A DNA stretch of 64,000 bases, taken from Dillenia suffruticosa (taxonomy: Eukaryota; Streptophyta; Magnoliopsida; Dilleniales; Dilleniaceae). The notes beneath the pieces were generated by a model. That model worked only from the letters and a program-made list of their open reading frames with translations, searched no databases and was not told where the DNA came from. Positions 46,143 to 55,700 of this stretch are shown here, one piece after another (positions within the stretch are counted from its first letter, which is position 1; every line of letters starts with the position of its first letter). The stretch spans positions 13,996,001-14,060,000 of the forward strand of contig JAVTVX010000010.1 of the NCBI GenBank assembly GCA_033439265.1, read 5' to 3'. Position numbers and translations under genes: made by a program.

Positions 46143-46750
46143 CGTCCAAAGAATTTGATAAAATGTTAAAGACTTTGACTTAGTTAAATGTTGTCATTTT
46201 TATAAATAAAAAAATATATATACAAAGACAAGAAGAGGAAGAAGAGGAAGGGCAGAGGTTGGGGGGGGGGGGAGGGAGAGAGAGAGAGAGGAGAGGAGGA
46301 AATAAAAACAATGGGACCTCTTTTGGTTTAAATTTAATAAAGTATATTAATTTAAATTCTTTCAGCTATTTATTTAGTTAGTTATGAACAGGAATATGTT
46401 TGGGTTTCGATAAAACCTATTATTATATTATTGAACAGGTCTCAGTTTGAGGAGGCAGGGAAACATGCAGAGGTAGTTTAAGGTAATTAGCAGAAGAAGA
46501 ACTTACCATCCATGGAAATTTTCAACCGGAGGAATAACAAACAACAGAAAAGCAATTATTAAGGCAGATGAATAAATGACAGATTCACATTTAAAGAGGT
46601 TTGGAGATCCTAACCGACGCATGTCCCATGCAAAATGTTGTGTTCTACGTTCGGAAGCACAACAAAAGGCATTGACAAAAGAACAAACCATTGCTGCCAC
46701 CAATATAGTAGTAAATGCTACTGCCTAATGCTGCCAATGAAACTCGTCCT
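46143..46750. other. Upstream region of the proline-rich protein gene
   Basis: No gene recognised. Contains a poly-G/GA tract at 46260-46292. The part nearest the gene probably includes distal promoter sequence of the proline-rich protein. Confidence 0.4.
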
Positions 46751-46757
46751 TATATTA
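46751..46757 (+). promoter_or_regulatory. TATA-box candidate of the proline-rich protein gene
   Basis: TATATTA, 61 bases before the favoured ATG at 46818. This predicts transcription starting near 46780. No better TATA candidate was seen in the 100 bases upstream. Confidence 0.5.
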
Positions 46758-46817
46758 AGCCCCATATCTTGACTTCTAAGCATGGCCATTACAGGTTCAT
46801 GGAAAAGGTGAGTGCTA

Positions 46818-47987
46818 ATGCGTACAACCTTAATCATGAGTGCTCTCAAAGGGAAGTATTCCTGGGCTTGCCTAACATTCTTGTTTGTAGCTGTGCTTAC
46901 TGTGTTAACCGATGTTTGCCAAGCTAGAGTGGTTGAAGATCGCTATCACAGCATCAACCATGCTGGAGCATTACCTACACATCTACATTGGACACCCCCT
47001 TCGCCATATCAATCGCCTCCCATGATCAGTCCGCCAATCTATGGGCTACCTCCACCATCTCCGGTTCATGAGCCTCCCATTCACTATCCACCATCCCATA
47101 AGCCTCCACCAACTCCAACATATAAACCTCCAATAAGTCCACCAACTTATAGACCTCCAACTCCTACTTATCAACCCCCAACTTCTCCGCCACCACAAGT
47201 ATGCCAGCCTCCTCTTTCTCCAACACGCCCACCACCAACTCATAGACCTCCCACACCCGCATATCAACCTCCAACTTCTCCCCCACCACATATTCATCCT
47301 CCAATTCCTTCACCACCACAAGTGTACCGCCCACCTCCTTCTCCTACATATCCACCACCAATTCAAAGACCTCCGACCCCAACTTATCAACCTCCAACTT
47401 CTCCCCCACCACATATACACCCTCCAACGCATCCACCACCAGTTCAAAGACCCCCTACACCTACTTGTCAACCTCCAACTTCTCCCCCACCACATATACA
47501 CCCTCCAACTCTTTATCCACCACCGCAAGTGCAATGCCCACCTCCTTCTCCAAGACATCCACCATCGGTTCAAAGACCTCCGACACCAACTTATCAACCT
47601 CCAACTTCACCCCCACCACATATTTACCCTCCAACACATCCACCACCAGTTCAAAGACCTCCAACACCAACTTATCAACCTCCGACTTCACCCCCACCAC
47701 ATGTTTACCCTCCAACACATCCACCACCAGTTCAAAGACCTCCGACACCAACTTATCATCCCCCAGTTTCTCCCCCACCATATAGTCACCCTCCAACTCT
47801 TCACCCACCACCGCAAGTGCACCGGCCACCTCCTTCTCCAAGACATCCACCACCAGTTCAAAAACCTCCAACACCAACTTATCAACCTCCTACTTCACCA
47901 CCACAAGTCTATCAACCACCTCACTCTCCACCCACACACCCACCACCAACGTATGGATCCCCTCCAACACCATATATACACAAGTAG
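46818..47987 (+). CDS. Secreted repetitive proline-rich (extensin-like) cell-wall protein
   Basis: A single-exon 389-residue protein. An alternative ATG at 46836 gives 383. The N-terminus has a signal peptide (hydrophobic ACLTFLFVAVLTVLTDV, likely cleavage after CQA). Nearly all the rest is Pro-rich, arranged in tandem units built around PPTPTYQPPTSPPPHIHPP and HPPPVQRP, best preserved at 47380-47890. Tyr and His recur regularly. There is little or no SPPPP extensin glycomodule, so it is closer to proline-rich or extensin-like proteins than to classical extensins. Prolines after signal cleavage would be hydroxylated in the secretory path, and the Tyr residues could cross-link in the wall (family knowledge). 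A TATA candidate and a poly(A) signal bracket it. It is convergent with the lycopene cyclase downstream. No membrane anchor or extra domain is seen. Confidence 0.88.
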   Translation: MRTTLIMSALKGKYSWACLTFLFVAVLTVLTDVCQARVVEDRYHSINHAGALPTHLHWTPPSPYQSPPMISPPIYGLPPPSPVHEPPIHYPPSHKPPPTPTYKPPISPPTYRPPTPTYQPPTSPPPQVCQPPLSPTRPPPTHRPPTPAYQPPTSPPPHIHPPIPSPPQVYRPPPSPTYPPPIQRPPTPTYQPPTSPPPHIHPPTHPPPVQRPPTPTCQPPTSPPPHIHPPTLYPPPQVQCPPPSPRHPPSVQRPPTPTYQPPTSPPPHIYPPTHPPPVQRPPTPTYQPPTSPPPHVYPPTHPPPVQRPPTPTYHPPVSPPPYSHPPTLHPPPQVHRPPPSPRHPPPVQKPPTPTYQPPTSPPQVYQPPHSPPTHPPPTYGSPPTPYIHK

Positions 47988-48119
47988 CATCTCAAGTGTT
48001 GTAGTAGTATGAAGGCCTGAAGTCCACAATACTTCTATATACTTCCACTTTTAGCCTTTTTTTCTGATCCTTACTATGTAAAAGCCAATGGTTGGTTGTG
48101 ATAAAATATTTTAGAACTA

Positions 48120-48125
48120 AATAAA
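48120..48125 (+). terminator. Poly(A) signal AATAAA of the proline-rich protein gene
   Basis: AATAAA 133 bases after the stop codon, in AT-rich 3' UTR sequence. A second AATAAA-containing stretch lies near 48281. Confidence 0.55.
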
Positions 48126-48849
48126 ATGGATCATAAATCTCTTTCACTTACCCATGTATTGTTTTTTCCAGCTAGCATTTCCTTCATGTTTACTAGAAGA
48201 CAATCAATTGCGATGCCCCAACTATGCATGCAAGCCTTACTTGAAGAAACAAACATCCCTGACAAGATCTCAACTATTGAATAAAATGGATAGCCAACAT
48301 TATTTTGCCGACGTTAGCAGCTAACCAGGTGGAGTGAGAACTGGAAGATGACTGCCCCTACTTTAGTACCTTTACCAGTCTAATCATCAAGTCAGTTTGC
48401 AGTTAACATAAGATGCTCAATCTACTAGTTACGTGTATTGAAATTCTCTGATAAAAATAAGGTCTCACTTGTAAGAAACAAAAGGCATTCCTCGCATTAG
48501 GATATCTTGTAATCAAAGCAAAAGAAAATAAAAAAATTGCCACTTAAGAGGATTAGCTACGCAAACAACAGTCCCTCAAATTTTAAAAGACAAATGTATC
48601 TTGAATGCTGAGCAAACTCCAAATTTGTTAGAAATTGTTTTTCATGTTCAATGAAAATGAGAAATGGAACCAACCTGCTGATTTGTCTTGATTGAAAAGT
48701 TTTTATGCGCTGGACAAGGCATTGCATATAAGGCAAAATTAGTTGCCCGTGGATGTATGATTGTGGTCTTTGTTTACTTCTATTAAACACCTACCCTACT
48801 ACCGTAAAATTAATCAGCAAGCAAGATGGATGCATAAATGGCTACCATG
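48126..48849. other. Intergenic DNA between convergent genes
   Basis: No gene recognised between the proline-rich gene end and the tandem duplication. A 77-codon minus-strand frame (48557-48790) has no recognisable features. Confidence 0.45.
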
Positions 48850-49227
48850 ATGGGTGACTAGATCAAAATGTGGTATCTACTTCATTATACAGTAGAGAAC
48901 GGAAAAAAAGGGAATACCTGCTTCTGTGTATAATAATGTAATGAAAGCTTTACATTGCTAAAACACGAGTATATAACTTAAGGAACAGATACGGTTGCCT
49001 AATTCCAAGGAACAGAGTCTGTAGATGCATAAAGCACGATGGGTGACTAGATCAAAATGTAGTATCTACTTTCATTATACAGTAGAGAAAGGGGAAAGAA
49101 AAGGAATACCTACTTCTGTGTCTAATAATGTAATGAAACCTTTACATTGCTAAAACACAAAAGTGTATAACTTTAGGAACAAATACAGTTGCCTAATTCC
49201 AAGGAACAAAGCCTGTAGATTGAAATT
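48850..49227. repeat. Tandem duplication, unit about 190 bp
   Basis: Two adjacent copies each start GATGGGTGACTAGATCAAAATG (48850 and 49040) and end near AATTCCAAGGAACA(G/A)AG(T/C)CTGTAGAT. They differ by scattered substitutions and small indels. They lie just past the 3' end of the lycopene cyclase. Confidence 0.9.
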
Positions 49228-49340
49228 TCCACGAAAGCAAGGTGTCAATTGGGTAAATGAATACCAAACGACACGAAAACTCACTAACAAAATAGATAGA
49301 AAAAATATAAATTATGAATTCCAGGTAATGAACAACAAAA

Positions 49341-50978
49341 CTAAATTGCTTCAAGTGCTAATTTACCCATCATCTCAATTAATGGGACAGGACACTTTGT
49401 AACAATGTCAAACCTTGACGGGTTTGAAGCATGCCCAAACAAAGATACACTAAGCATGATAAGCTCTTGGAGAGACAATCTTGATGAAAGGAAACCATGC
49501 CAATAGTAGGGAGTCAAATCAAAGAATGCATCAAAGAACCTCCTAGTCCCCTTCAGATCAAGCTTCAACAGAGTCTCCATTCCAAAACAATAAAATTCTC
49601 TGATACGCTTCCTCTCAGTAGGCCAAAGGCCATTCCACACTTTATAATAAAGTGACTTCCCCCTGATCATTCGGGTTGAACCAAGGCACTCAGCAATGGC
49701 TGCAGCTAATATTGGAGCTAGAGCGAGGGTTCGAGCCACCAAATAACCAGTAGAGGGGTGAACCAATCCTGAATTTCCTCCTATAGCCATCACACTTTGA
49801 GGAATCTGTGGAAGAGGCCCTCCCATTGGGATCAAACATTTCTCATCCTCCAATACCCTCTTCACCTTTATGCCTAAATGCCTTAGTCGAGCAACCATTC
49901 TGCTCTTAACCTCCTTATAAGATAATACTGGCCTACTAACCAAAGAAGTTTCTTCAAGGAAAATTAAGTTGGAACTAAATGGCATGGCATAAAGAAAAGT
50001 AGGAAGTCTGGTGTTGTTAGCACGCAAGTAAGGTTCATTACCGAGATGAGAATCTCTCCAATCCATGAGCACCATTTTATCCAAATCAAAGGGGTGACTC
50101 TCCACTTCAGCCAATATCCCATGAGCAATCTGAAACCCAGCATTTCTACGCTTGTTGTACTCTATGAAAGTGCTAGTAAAACCACTAGCATCAACAATTA
50201 AACTTGCCCTAAGTGTGTTTCCATCATCACACAAAATCGAAGACTCAAACTCTTGGTGCTCCACTTTCCATACCTTGCCCTCATAAAACTTAACCCCATT
50301 TGAGACACACCCCTTCATTAACTTTGTCTTCAATTCCTTCCTCCCAACTCGACCATAGGAGCGATCCAAAAACTTGCTCCTGTGATCATCAATATAAACT
50401 CTAGTCATAGGCCATTTTTTGTCCAAACAACTCTCGAGCCCCAAGCTCTCAAACTCATCAACCCAGGCACCATAATTGTTATGCCACATAGACAATGGTG
50501 AAGGATCTACACAACAGACACTAATCCCATAGAGGGAGACTTGCTCAGCTAGACGAAGTCCAGCAGGGCCAGCACCAATTATGATCGCATCAAATTTGCA
50601 GCGATCAGTTGGGTGATAGAGTGGAATATCAAAATCCAAAGATTCTGGTTCGTATTCAGGTTTCATATCGAGGAAACTACCGTATTTGCTGCAACAGATT
50701 CGACGGTAAGATTTTCTTGAAGAAGTTTGGGTTTTGGAAAAGGGTAGTATATAGGTATATGAACATAACCTTCTGGATTTTAAGGTAGCAAGAGGAGGAG
50801 AGACTCGGGGAATAGTTCCCATATGAGCGAGTGCTGGGGGGGGTAAGAAGAAGAAAGTGAACGAAGAGTGCTGCGGAGAAGGGAGAAGGGAGAAGGGAGA
50901 AGGTTTAAGACGAGAGAGAGAGAGTGGAGACAAAAAGGAATAGGAAGATGATACCAAGGAAAAAGATGCTCTCTCCAT
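49341..50978 (-). CDS. CYCB: Lycopene beta-cyclase, chromoplast CYC-B type
   Basis: Single-exon, 545 residues. It cyclises both ends of lycopene to beta-carotene in plastids. The N-terminal ~125 residues are Ser/Leu-rich and transit-peptide-like. Then come the FAD/NAD-binding IIIGAGPAGLRLAEQ (GxGxxG at 135-140), VDPSPLSMW, DASGF, MDWRDSHLGNEPYLR, the catalytic FLEETSLVSRP (FLEET Glu), IPMGGPLP, IGGNSGLVHPSTGY, VWNGLWP and FFDAFFDLTPYYWHGFLSSRL. GAGPAG, SLDFDIP before the fold, and the family's intronless structure favour the CYC-B/NSY/CCS clade over the leaf LCYB paralog. Capsanthin-capsorubin or neoxanthin synthase activity cannot be excluded from sequence alone. The start at 50978 gives a longer leader than usual; Met53 is an alternative. 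A perfect G-box lies about 120 bases upstream. Confidence 0.93.
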   Translation of the reverse strand: MERASFSLVSSSYSFLSPLSLSRLKPSPFSLLPSPQHSSFTFFFLPPPALAHMGTIPRVSPPLATLKSRRLCSYTYILPFSKTQTSSRKSYRRICCSKYGSFLDMKPEYEPESLDFDIPLYHPTDRCKFDAIIIGAGPAGLRLAEQVSLYGISVCCVDPSPLSMWHNNYGAWVDEFESLGLESCLDKKWPMTRVYIDDHRSKFLDRSYGRVGRKELKTKLMKGCVSNGVKFYEGKVWKVEHQEFESSILCDDGNTLRASLIVDASGFTSTFIEYNKRRNAGFQIAHGILAEVESHPFDLDKMVLMDWRDSHLGNEPYLRANNTRLPTFLYAMPFSSNLIFLEETSLVSRPVLSYKEVKSRMVARLRHLGIKVKRVLEDEKCLIPMGGPLPQIPQSVMAIGGNSGLVHPSTGYLVARTLALAPILAAAIAECLGSTRMIRGKSLYYKVWNGLWPTERKRIREFYCFGMETLLKLDLKGTRRFFDAFFDLTPYYWHGFLSSRLSLQELIMLSVSLFGHASNPSRFDIVTKCPVPLIEMMGKLALEAI

Positions 50979-51096
50979 GCATCGATTATAGGTAACGGAT
51001 TCTTAACGGCGTCGAAAGTGGGTAAGCATTTTTTCTACCGAAATCAAAGATTACAAATTGACCTAACACGATAAAAAGGTGACTGGGCCCTCTCAA

Positions 51097-51106
51097 GCCA
51101 CGTGTC
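51097..51106 (-). promoter_or_regulatory. G-box/ABRE GACACGTGGC upstream of CYCB
   Basis: The minus strand reads GACACGTGGC, with core CACGTG at 51099-51104, about 120 bases upstream of the CYCB ATG. Such sites bind HY5, PIF and ABF factors, which are known to control carotenoid genes in other plants. Function here is inferred. Confidence 0.5.
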
Positions 51107-51764
51107 AAAAGGGGGTTGCATTGTAAACCAACCCAGGGCCATGAGCGCCTCATCAAATGTCAATCTGCAGGTGCACTTTCCTGCATCTGATTCTGATCAC
51201 AGCACTTTCTAGTAACTTTATAGTCCACTTTGGGTCAAAACATCAACGTCGGACTTGTTTGTGTGGTAGGCAAGTGGGACCCAACAGTTGTCCTATTTAG
51301 GAGTGTCTATCCACTCACCTTAATGCTCTTAATTATTGATACGCCACTTTGAAGAATTTTTTTCTTTTTCTTTTTTTTTTTCCCCCTTTAAATGCCCCTT
51401 CACAGAACACAAAAAAATATTCCAATTGTACAGAGTAATCAGAGAATTCCTACAGCCACATCATGTTCTTTATGGAAGCCAATTTAATATTGAATCACCG
51501 ATCATATACAGATATTCGAAACTCATCAAACACAAGCAGAAACAAAAGGTTTTCCTCTAAACTCCAGCCAAAAACATTTTGTATTTTATAACTTTCTAAG
51601 AAATGGGAATTTTAATCTCATAACTTGAAGAATGGTGGCAAGCTGAGATTTTCTAAGCAGGCAGTGATTATATCTACTACATGGATCAATGAAACCTCCC
51701 CTGAAAATAGCATATTCTCTGCTCATAAAATAGACAAGATGTTTCTGAATCAATGAAACCTCCT
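51107..51764. other. Distal CYCB upstream region
   Basis: No gene recognised. Contains poly-T near 51358-51383. Open frames such as 51336-51560 have no recognisable product. Confidence 0.4.
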
Positions 51765-51960
51765 TTTTTGTTACCTACCATCGGTGTCTGAAATTATATT
51801 CCGACTAATTTGATTCGAGTGTCTATGGATACTCTATTAGAGAACGACTCTCCCGGCATACTCTTTTTCATTCTTAAGTTTCAAACCCAATATTAGTTAA
51901 AAGAAGCTAGTTAAAGAAGCTAACACTCCAACTGACTAGGCCGACTATTCATAAGTGATC
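51765..51960 (-). mobile_element. tRNA-derived SINE-like repeat
   Basis: On the minus strand: a tRNA-like head GGCCTAGTCAGTTGGAGTG, box-B-like GGGTTTGAAAC, body CGAATCAAATTAGTCGG, then CAGACACCGATGGTAGG and an A-rich tail. Same family as 45277-45482. Confidence 0.65.
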
Positions 51961-52480
51961 CATCCAATTTCATGACCACTTAACAAAAGAGGAGGAAGCA
52001 CTCTAAAATCAGCAGAAGCAGATACCCATTCATCAACACCTTGATCAGCACATGTTCAACTCTAAATGCATTTGATATACAAGATCTAGATTTGTCAACC
52101 ATGTCAACCTTTCATCAATCTCACATTGTAGAAAATGCGAGTAAAAGCGCATGCCATGAAGAATGAAACCTATCAAGAGGCACTTTAAATGTGCCCAAAC
52201 CACTTTTGTCTTGATCTCATAATTGTGGTTGAAAATTGAGATATTTAGCATTTTGATGCACTTCAGAACCAAATTGAACAATATTCATGTAATAAGTGTG
52301 CCCAACAATAAGGAAATAGACAAGACCATAAACACTTTTATTGTTACATGAAACGGTCATAAACAATCATTCACTTCATTCAATACAAATTAAATCAAAA
52401 TTTGTTGAACAAGCAATATAATAGTGATTATTATTATAACGTGTATGAAAATTACAGTCTGAACGCAGTCTATGAGGAAT
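51961..52480. other. Intergenic DNA 3' of VAMP714
   Basis: No gene recognised; AT-rich. A minus-strand frame at 52045-52281 has no recognisable domains. Confidence 0.4.
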
Positions 52481-52774
52481 AACTCTACACACAAAAAATG
52501 CATTTACAGCAGAAGAATGTGGCCCTCAACAAAAGCACAAGCAAGTACCCCGGCTTTTCAGGATAAAAACTCACATAAATAGCACAACAGCAGCAGGAGA
52601 CAGAAGTAACCTCAAACCTTGAAGAGCTCAGACAGGCAGCCATGGAATCTCCAAACGCCTAAAAAATCTATGCGAGACAGCTAGGCCTCCTCTATATTTC
52701 ATGAAAAGACAAGAATCTTTTGGAAAGCCATCTATAGAACCTCCCATAAATCTCTCTCTTTTAAACAGTTCAAC
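52481..52774 (-). other. Probable VAMP714 3' UTR
   Basis: Less AT-rich sequence follows directly after the VAMP714 stop and contains no other frame of note. Typical UTR composition; no canonical AATAAA is obvious in the first 300 bases. Confidence 0.4.
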
Positions 52775-55700
52775 TCAAGATCTGCAGGAAGGAAGGGTGA
52801 TGCCGCCACAGCAAATAGCAATTATAATGTAAAGCAGCACAACTATCAAGACTGTCAACAAGGCCCTGTAACACAATAAATAAGACAAAATGGTTATACT
52901 GCTTACTTTAATGTTTTGATCACTGGATTCGTCAAAAAAAAAAAAAAGTCTTGATCACCAGAAATTTAGGATCTGTAGATTTATGAAATTGCAGTTAGTG
53001 CTTCAGAACAATTTGTGATAAGTGACAAAATATTAATTTACAATAGTTGGCTTTAGAGAAAAACTGTTCCTGTATTCATTTAAATAAAACCCGCCCAATT
53101 CAATGGATGATAGTTGCGTATCACTCCGACAGGTAACTAAAGGGGGGCCAACTAAAGTGTTCAACAACCAAAATGTGCAGAGGATATTCCTGTAAGAATG
53201 AGGAAATAAGAATAATGGAACTCAAACCCAAGTTAAAATAAAGCACTATATATATGACTCATGGATTCCAAAAGCAAACATCCCATGCTTAACGAAAATA
53301 ACAGATACTACAAGGCCACAAGATTGGGAAAGCATCACAGGTAAAGAGACAATTGGGTAAAATGCCATCTCCAGTGCTGTTAATTGAGACCATACAAGAT
53401 GAATACCATTTAATGCAAAGGTTTCATTCAACTAGTGAACAAAATGCTACACACAACATGTTCACTTTTGGAAAGAAACTCACATGACCAAATTACTTGA
53501 GTATTAGATACGAGTAACACCATTAAGTACAACCACTTATCATAGTTCAGATTCAAAGGTCCTAAACACATGAATAAAACAAACTTGCACACCATCCGAT
53601 GCATGCAAAGAAGTAAATTTACAAAAAGGTGAAAAGGTGTGGCCTCTATTTGTACAAGATGCAACCTTGAAAATGATCGGGGAAACTGAAAGTGAGGGCA
53701 TGTATGGACCTGCAATGGTTGAACTGTTCCTTTTCTTTTTTGAGAGTTACTTGCAATCTTCATAGATGAATAATTAATCCAAGCAGGCTTCAGTTTTTAA
53801 ACCAAACAAGTTATATGTAAGTAATGCACTACAAAGTAGTTTGGAGAGTATTCAATTGATATCATCTACACACAGTATCTGCAATCCTAAATTCCACACA
53901 GAACAGATTGCTTCCTCCGAACACCCCGCCCATTTCTCCAAGCCAAAGCAAAATAGAAAAAACGAAACCTTTTAACATCAAAACTATATTATTTAGTATA
54001 CAATATGAAAATCAACTTCAATAAAACCCAAGCAGCAATCCAACACGATATCTTACTATGATACTTTTGACTCAAACCAAGCTTATGCTGCCATGGACTC
54101 CAGTCAATTTATGTGTCAATATAATGATGTTATGGTTGCACTATGCTGTATATCCTAAATGCTTTTAATGTTAAAAATTACACATCATCTATTTTCATTT
54201 GCCACAAGTACAGAAATAACCAAAACAAGTAGACTTGCTTACCCAATAAAAGTAATATTAGGCACAAGCAACCATAGCACGGCGATTACTGCACCCGGTA
54301 GCCCTCCTAGAGGGAGAGAGTTTGAGTCCTACTAGTGACTATGGTTTATTTAGTGGTTGTATAATGGGGGGGTTTACTTCCCAGTGTGTAGCCCTAGAAC
54401 CCACGAGCCTCCTATTGAACCCCAAAAAAAAGGGCAACATTGGCACAGCTGATGAATTTACTCATGGCTTATCATTTCTATTCTCCACAACCTAAGTTTC
54501 CTATGCTTATGTATCTACATATGCTTTAACTGTACTTGCAAGACCAAAAAAGGCTTCAAACTGAATCATTCAAATGCCATTTCACCCTCCATTTTGATGC
54601 CAACAGTTCTTTCTTGAGCATACATTTCAAATTATTCTGAATAGTGTAACACTAAATAACAGTGAACTTAACAATTGGAAGTTTACTGCATAGGCCAAAC
54701 TTCTTCAAATCCCAGAACTGAAATCTATTTTGCTCCGGTTCAAACTTCACAAAGACAGAATTCTGCTTTACTTACACTTGAAAGAGATCAGTCCCACATT
54801 TTCAAACTGTAGCAGAAACTTTTTCCAGAGAAAAAGAAAAAGAACTCTGCAACTGAAGCCTAAAGACAGAGAAGACTACGGGAACTCACAAGAGCTTGGC
54901 ATTTTTCATCCAAAGGGCATGGCGAAGACGCTTAGACTGCTTCCTGAAATGAAATGCACTATCTTGCATTGTTGCAGTTTTATCAACAAGAAGCTCAATA
55001 CGGTCACCTCTTTCCAGTATTTTCTCAATGTTATCCACCATGACAGTGCGTAACTGAACATCAATGAAAATGTTGTGAGCAGAAGACACAATTAACAATA
55101 ACCAGCAAGCATATCCTATTTGCAGTTTAAAACTACAGCAACCAGTTCACACAAGATGAAATTGTAAAAGTTTGGTTGCCTTATATTTCTGTGTAAAACC
55201 AATCCAACATCAAGACAATCCAGAGGAAAGTTAAAACAAAGTTAATCATTTATGCGTCAAGCATGTTAGTGGAATTCCTTAAAACAGAAAGAATTGTGAA
55301 GAAAGTAAAAGAGAACCACAAGATATGGATATGTTATACTACTGAAGATATTCTCACAAGCAAATGAGGGGGGGGGGGGAATCAAAAGTGAGAGAAACAA
55401 TGAAATTCTGGAAGAAATATTGAGCCAATTTTTGTAATTCAAATGAAATTTTTAAGTAGATCAATGCACATGTAGAGGCTTGTTGAATGCCATGCTTCAA
55501 AGACAGAGATAGCCTTCTAAGTAAAAAATTTGAAGACAATGTTCCATCTGAAATTAAGCAAAGTTCCGATATTTTGAAAAAAAAAAAAAGAAAAAAGAAA
55601 AAAAAAATTGAACAGGTATCTTTCAAATAATTATACATTTTCCAGTATACGGCCAATAGTTATACAACCAATATTTTGTTTTATTTCCAAAGTCTTGAAC

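Noticed and set aside
47046-47885. Several 80-140 codon frames antisense or out of frame to the proline-rich protein
   Set aside because: They follow from the repetitive, proline-biased codons of the real gene and have no start context or domains.
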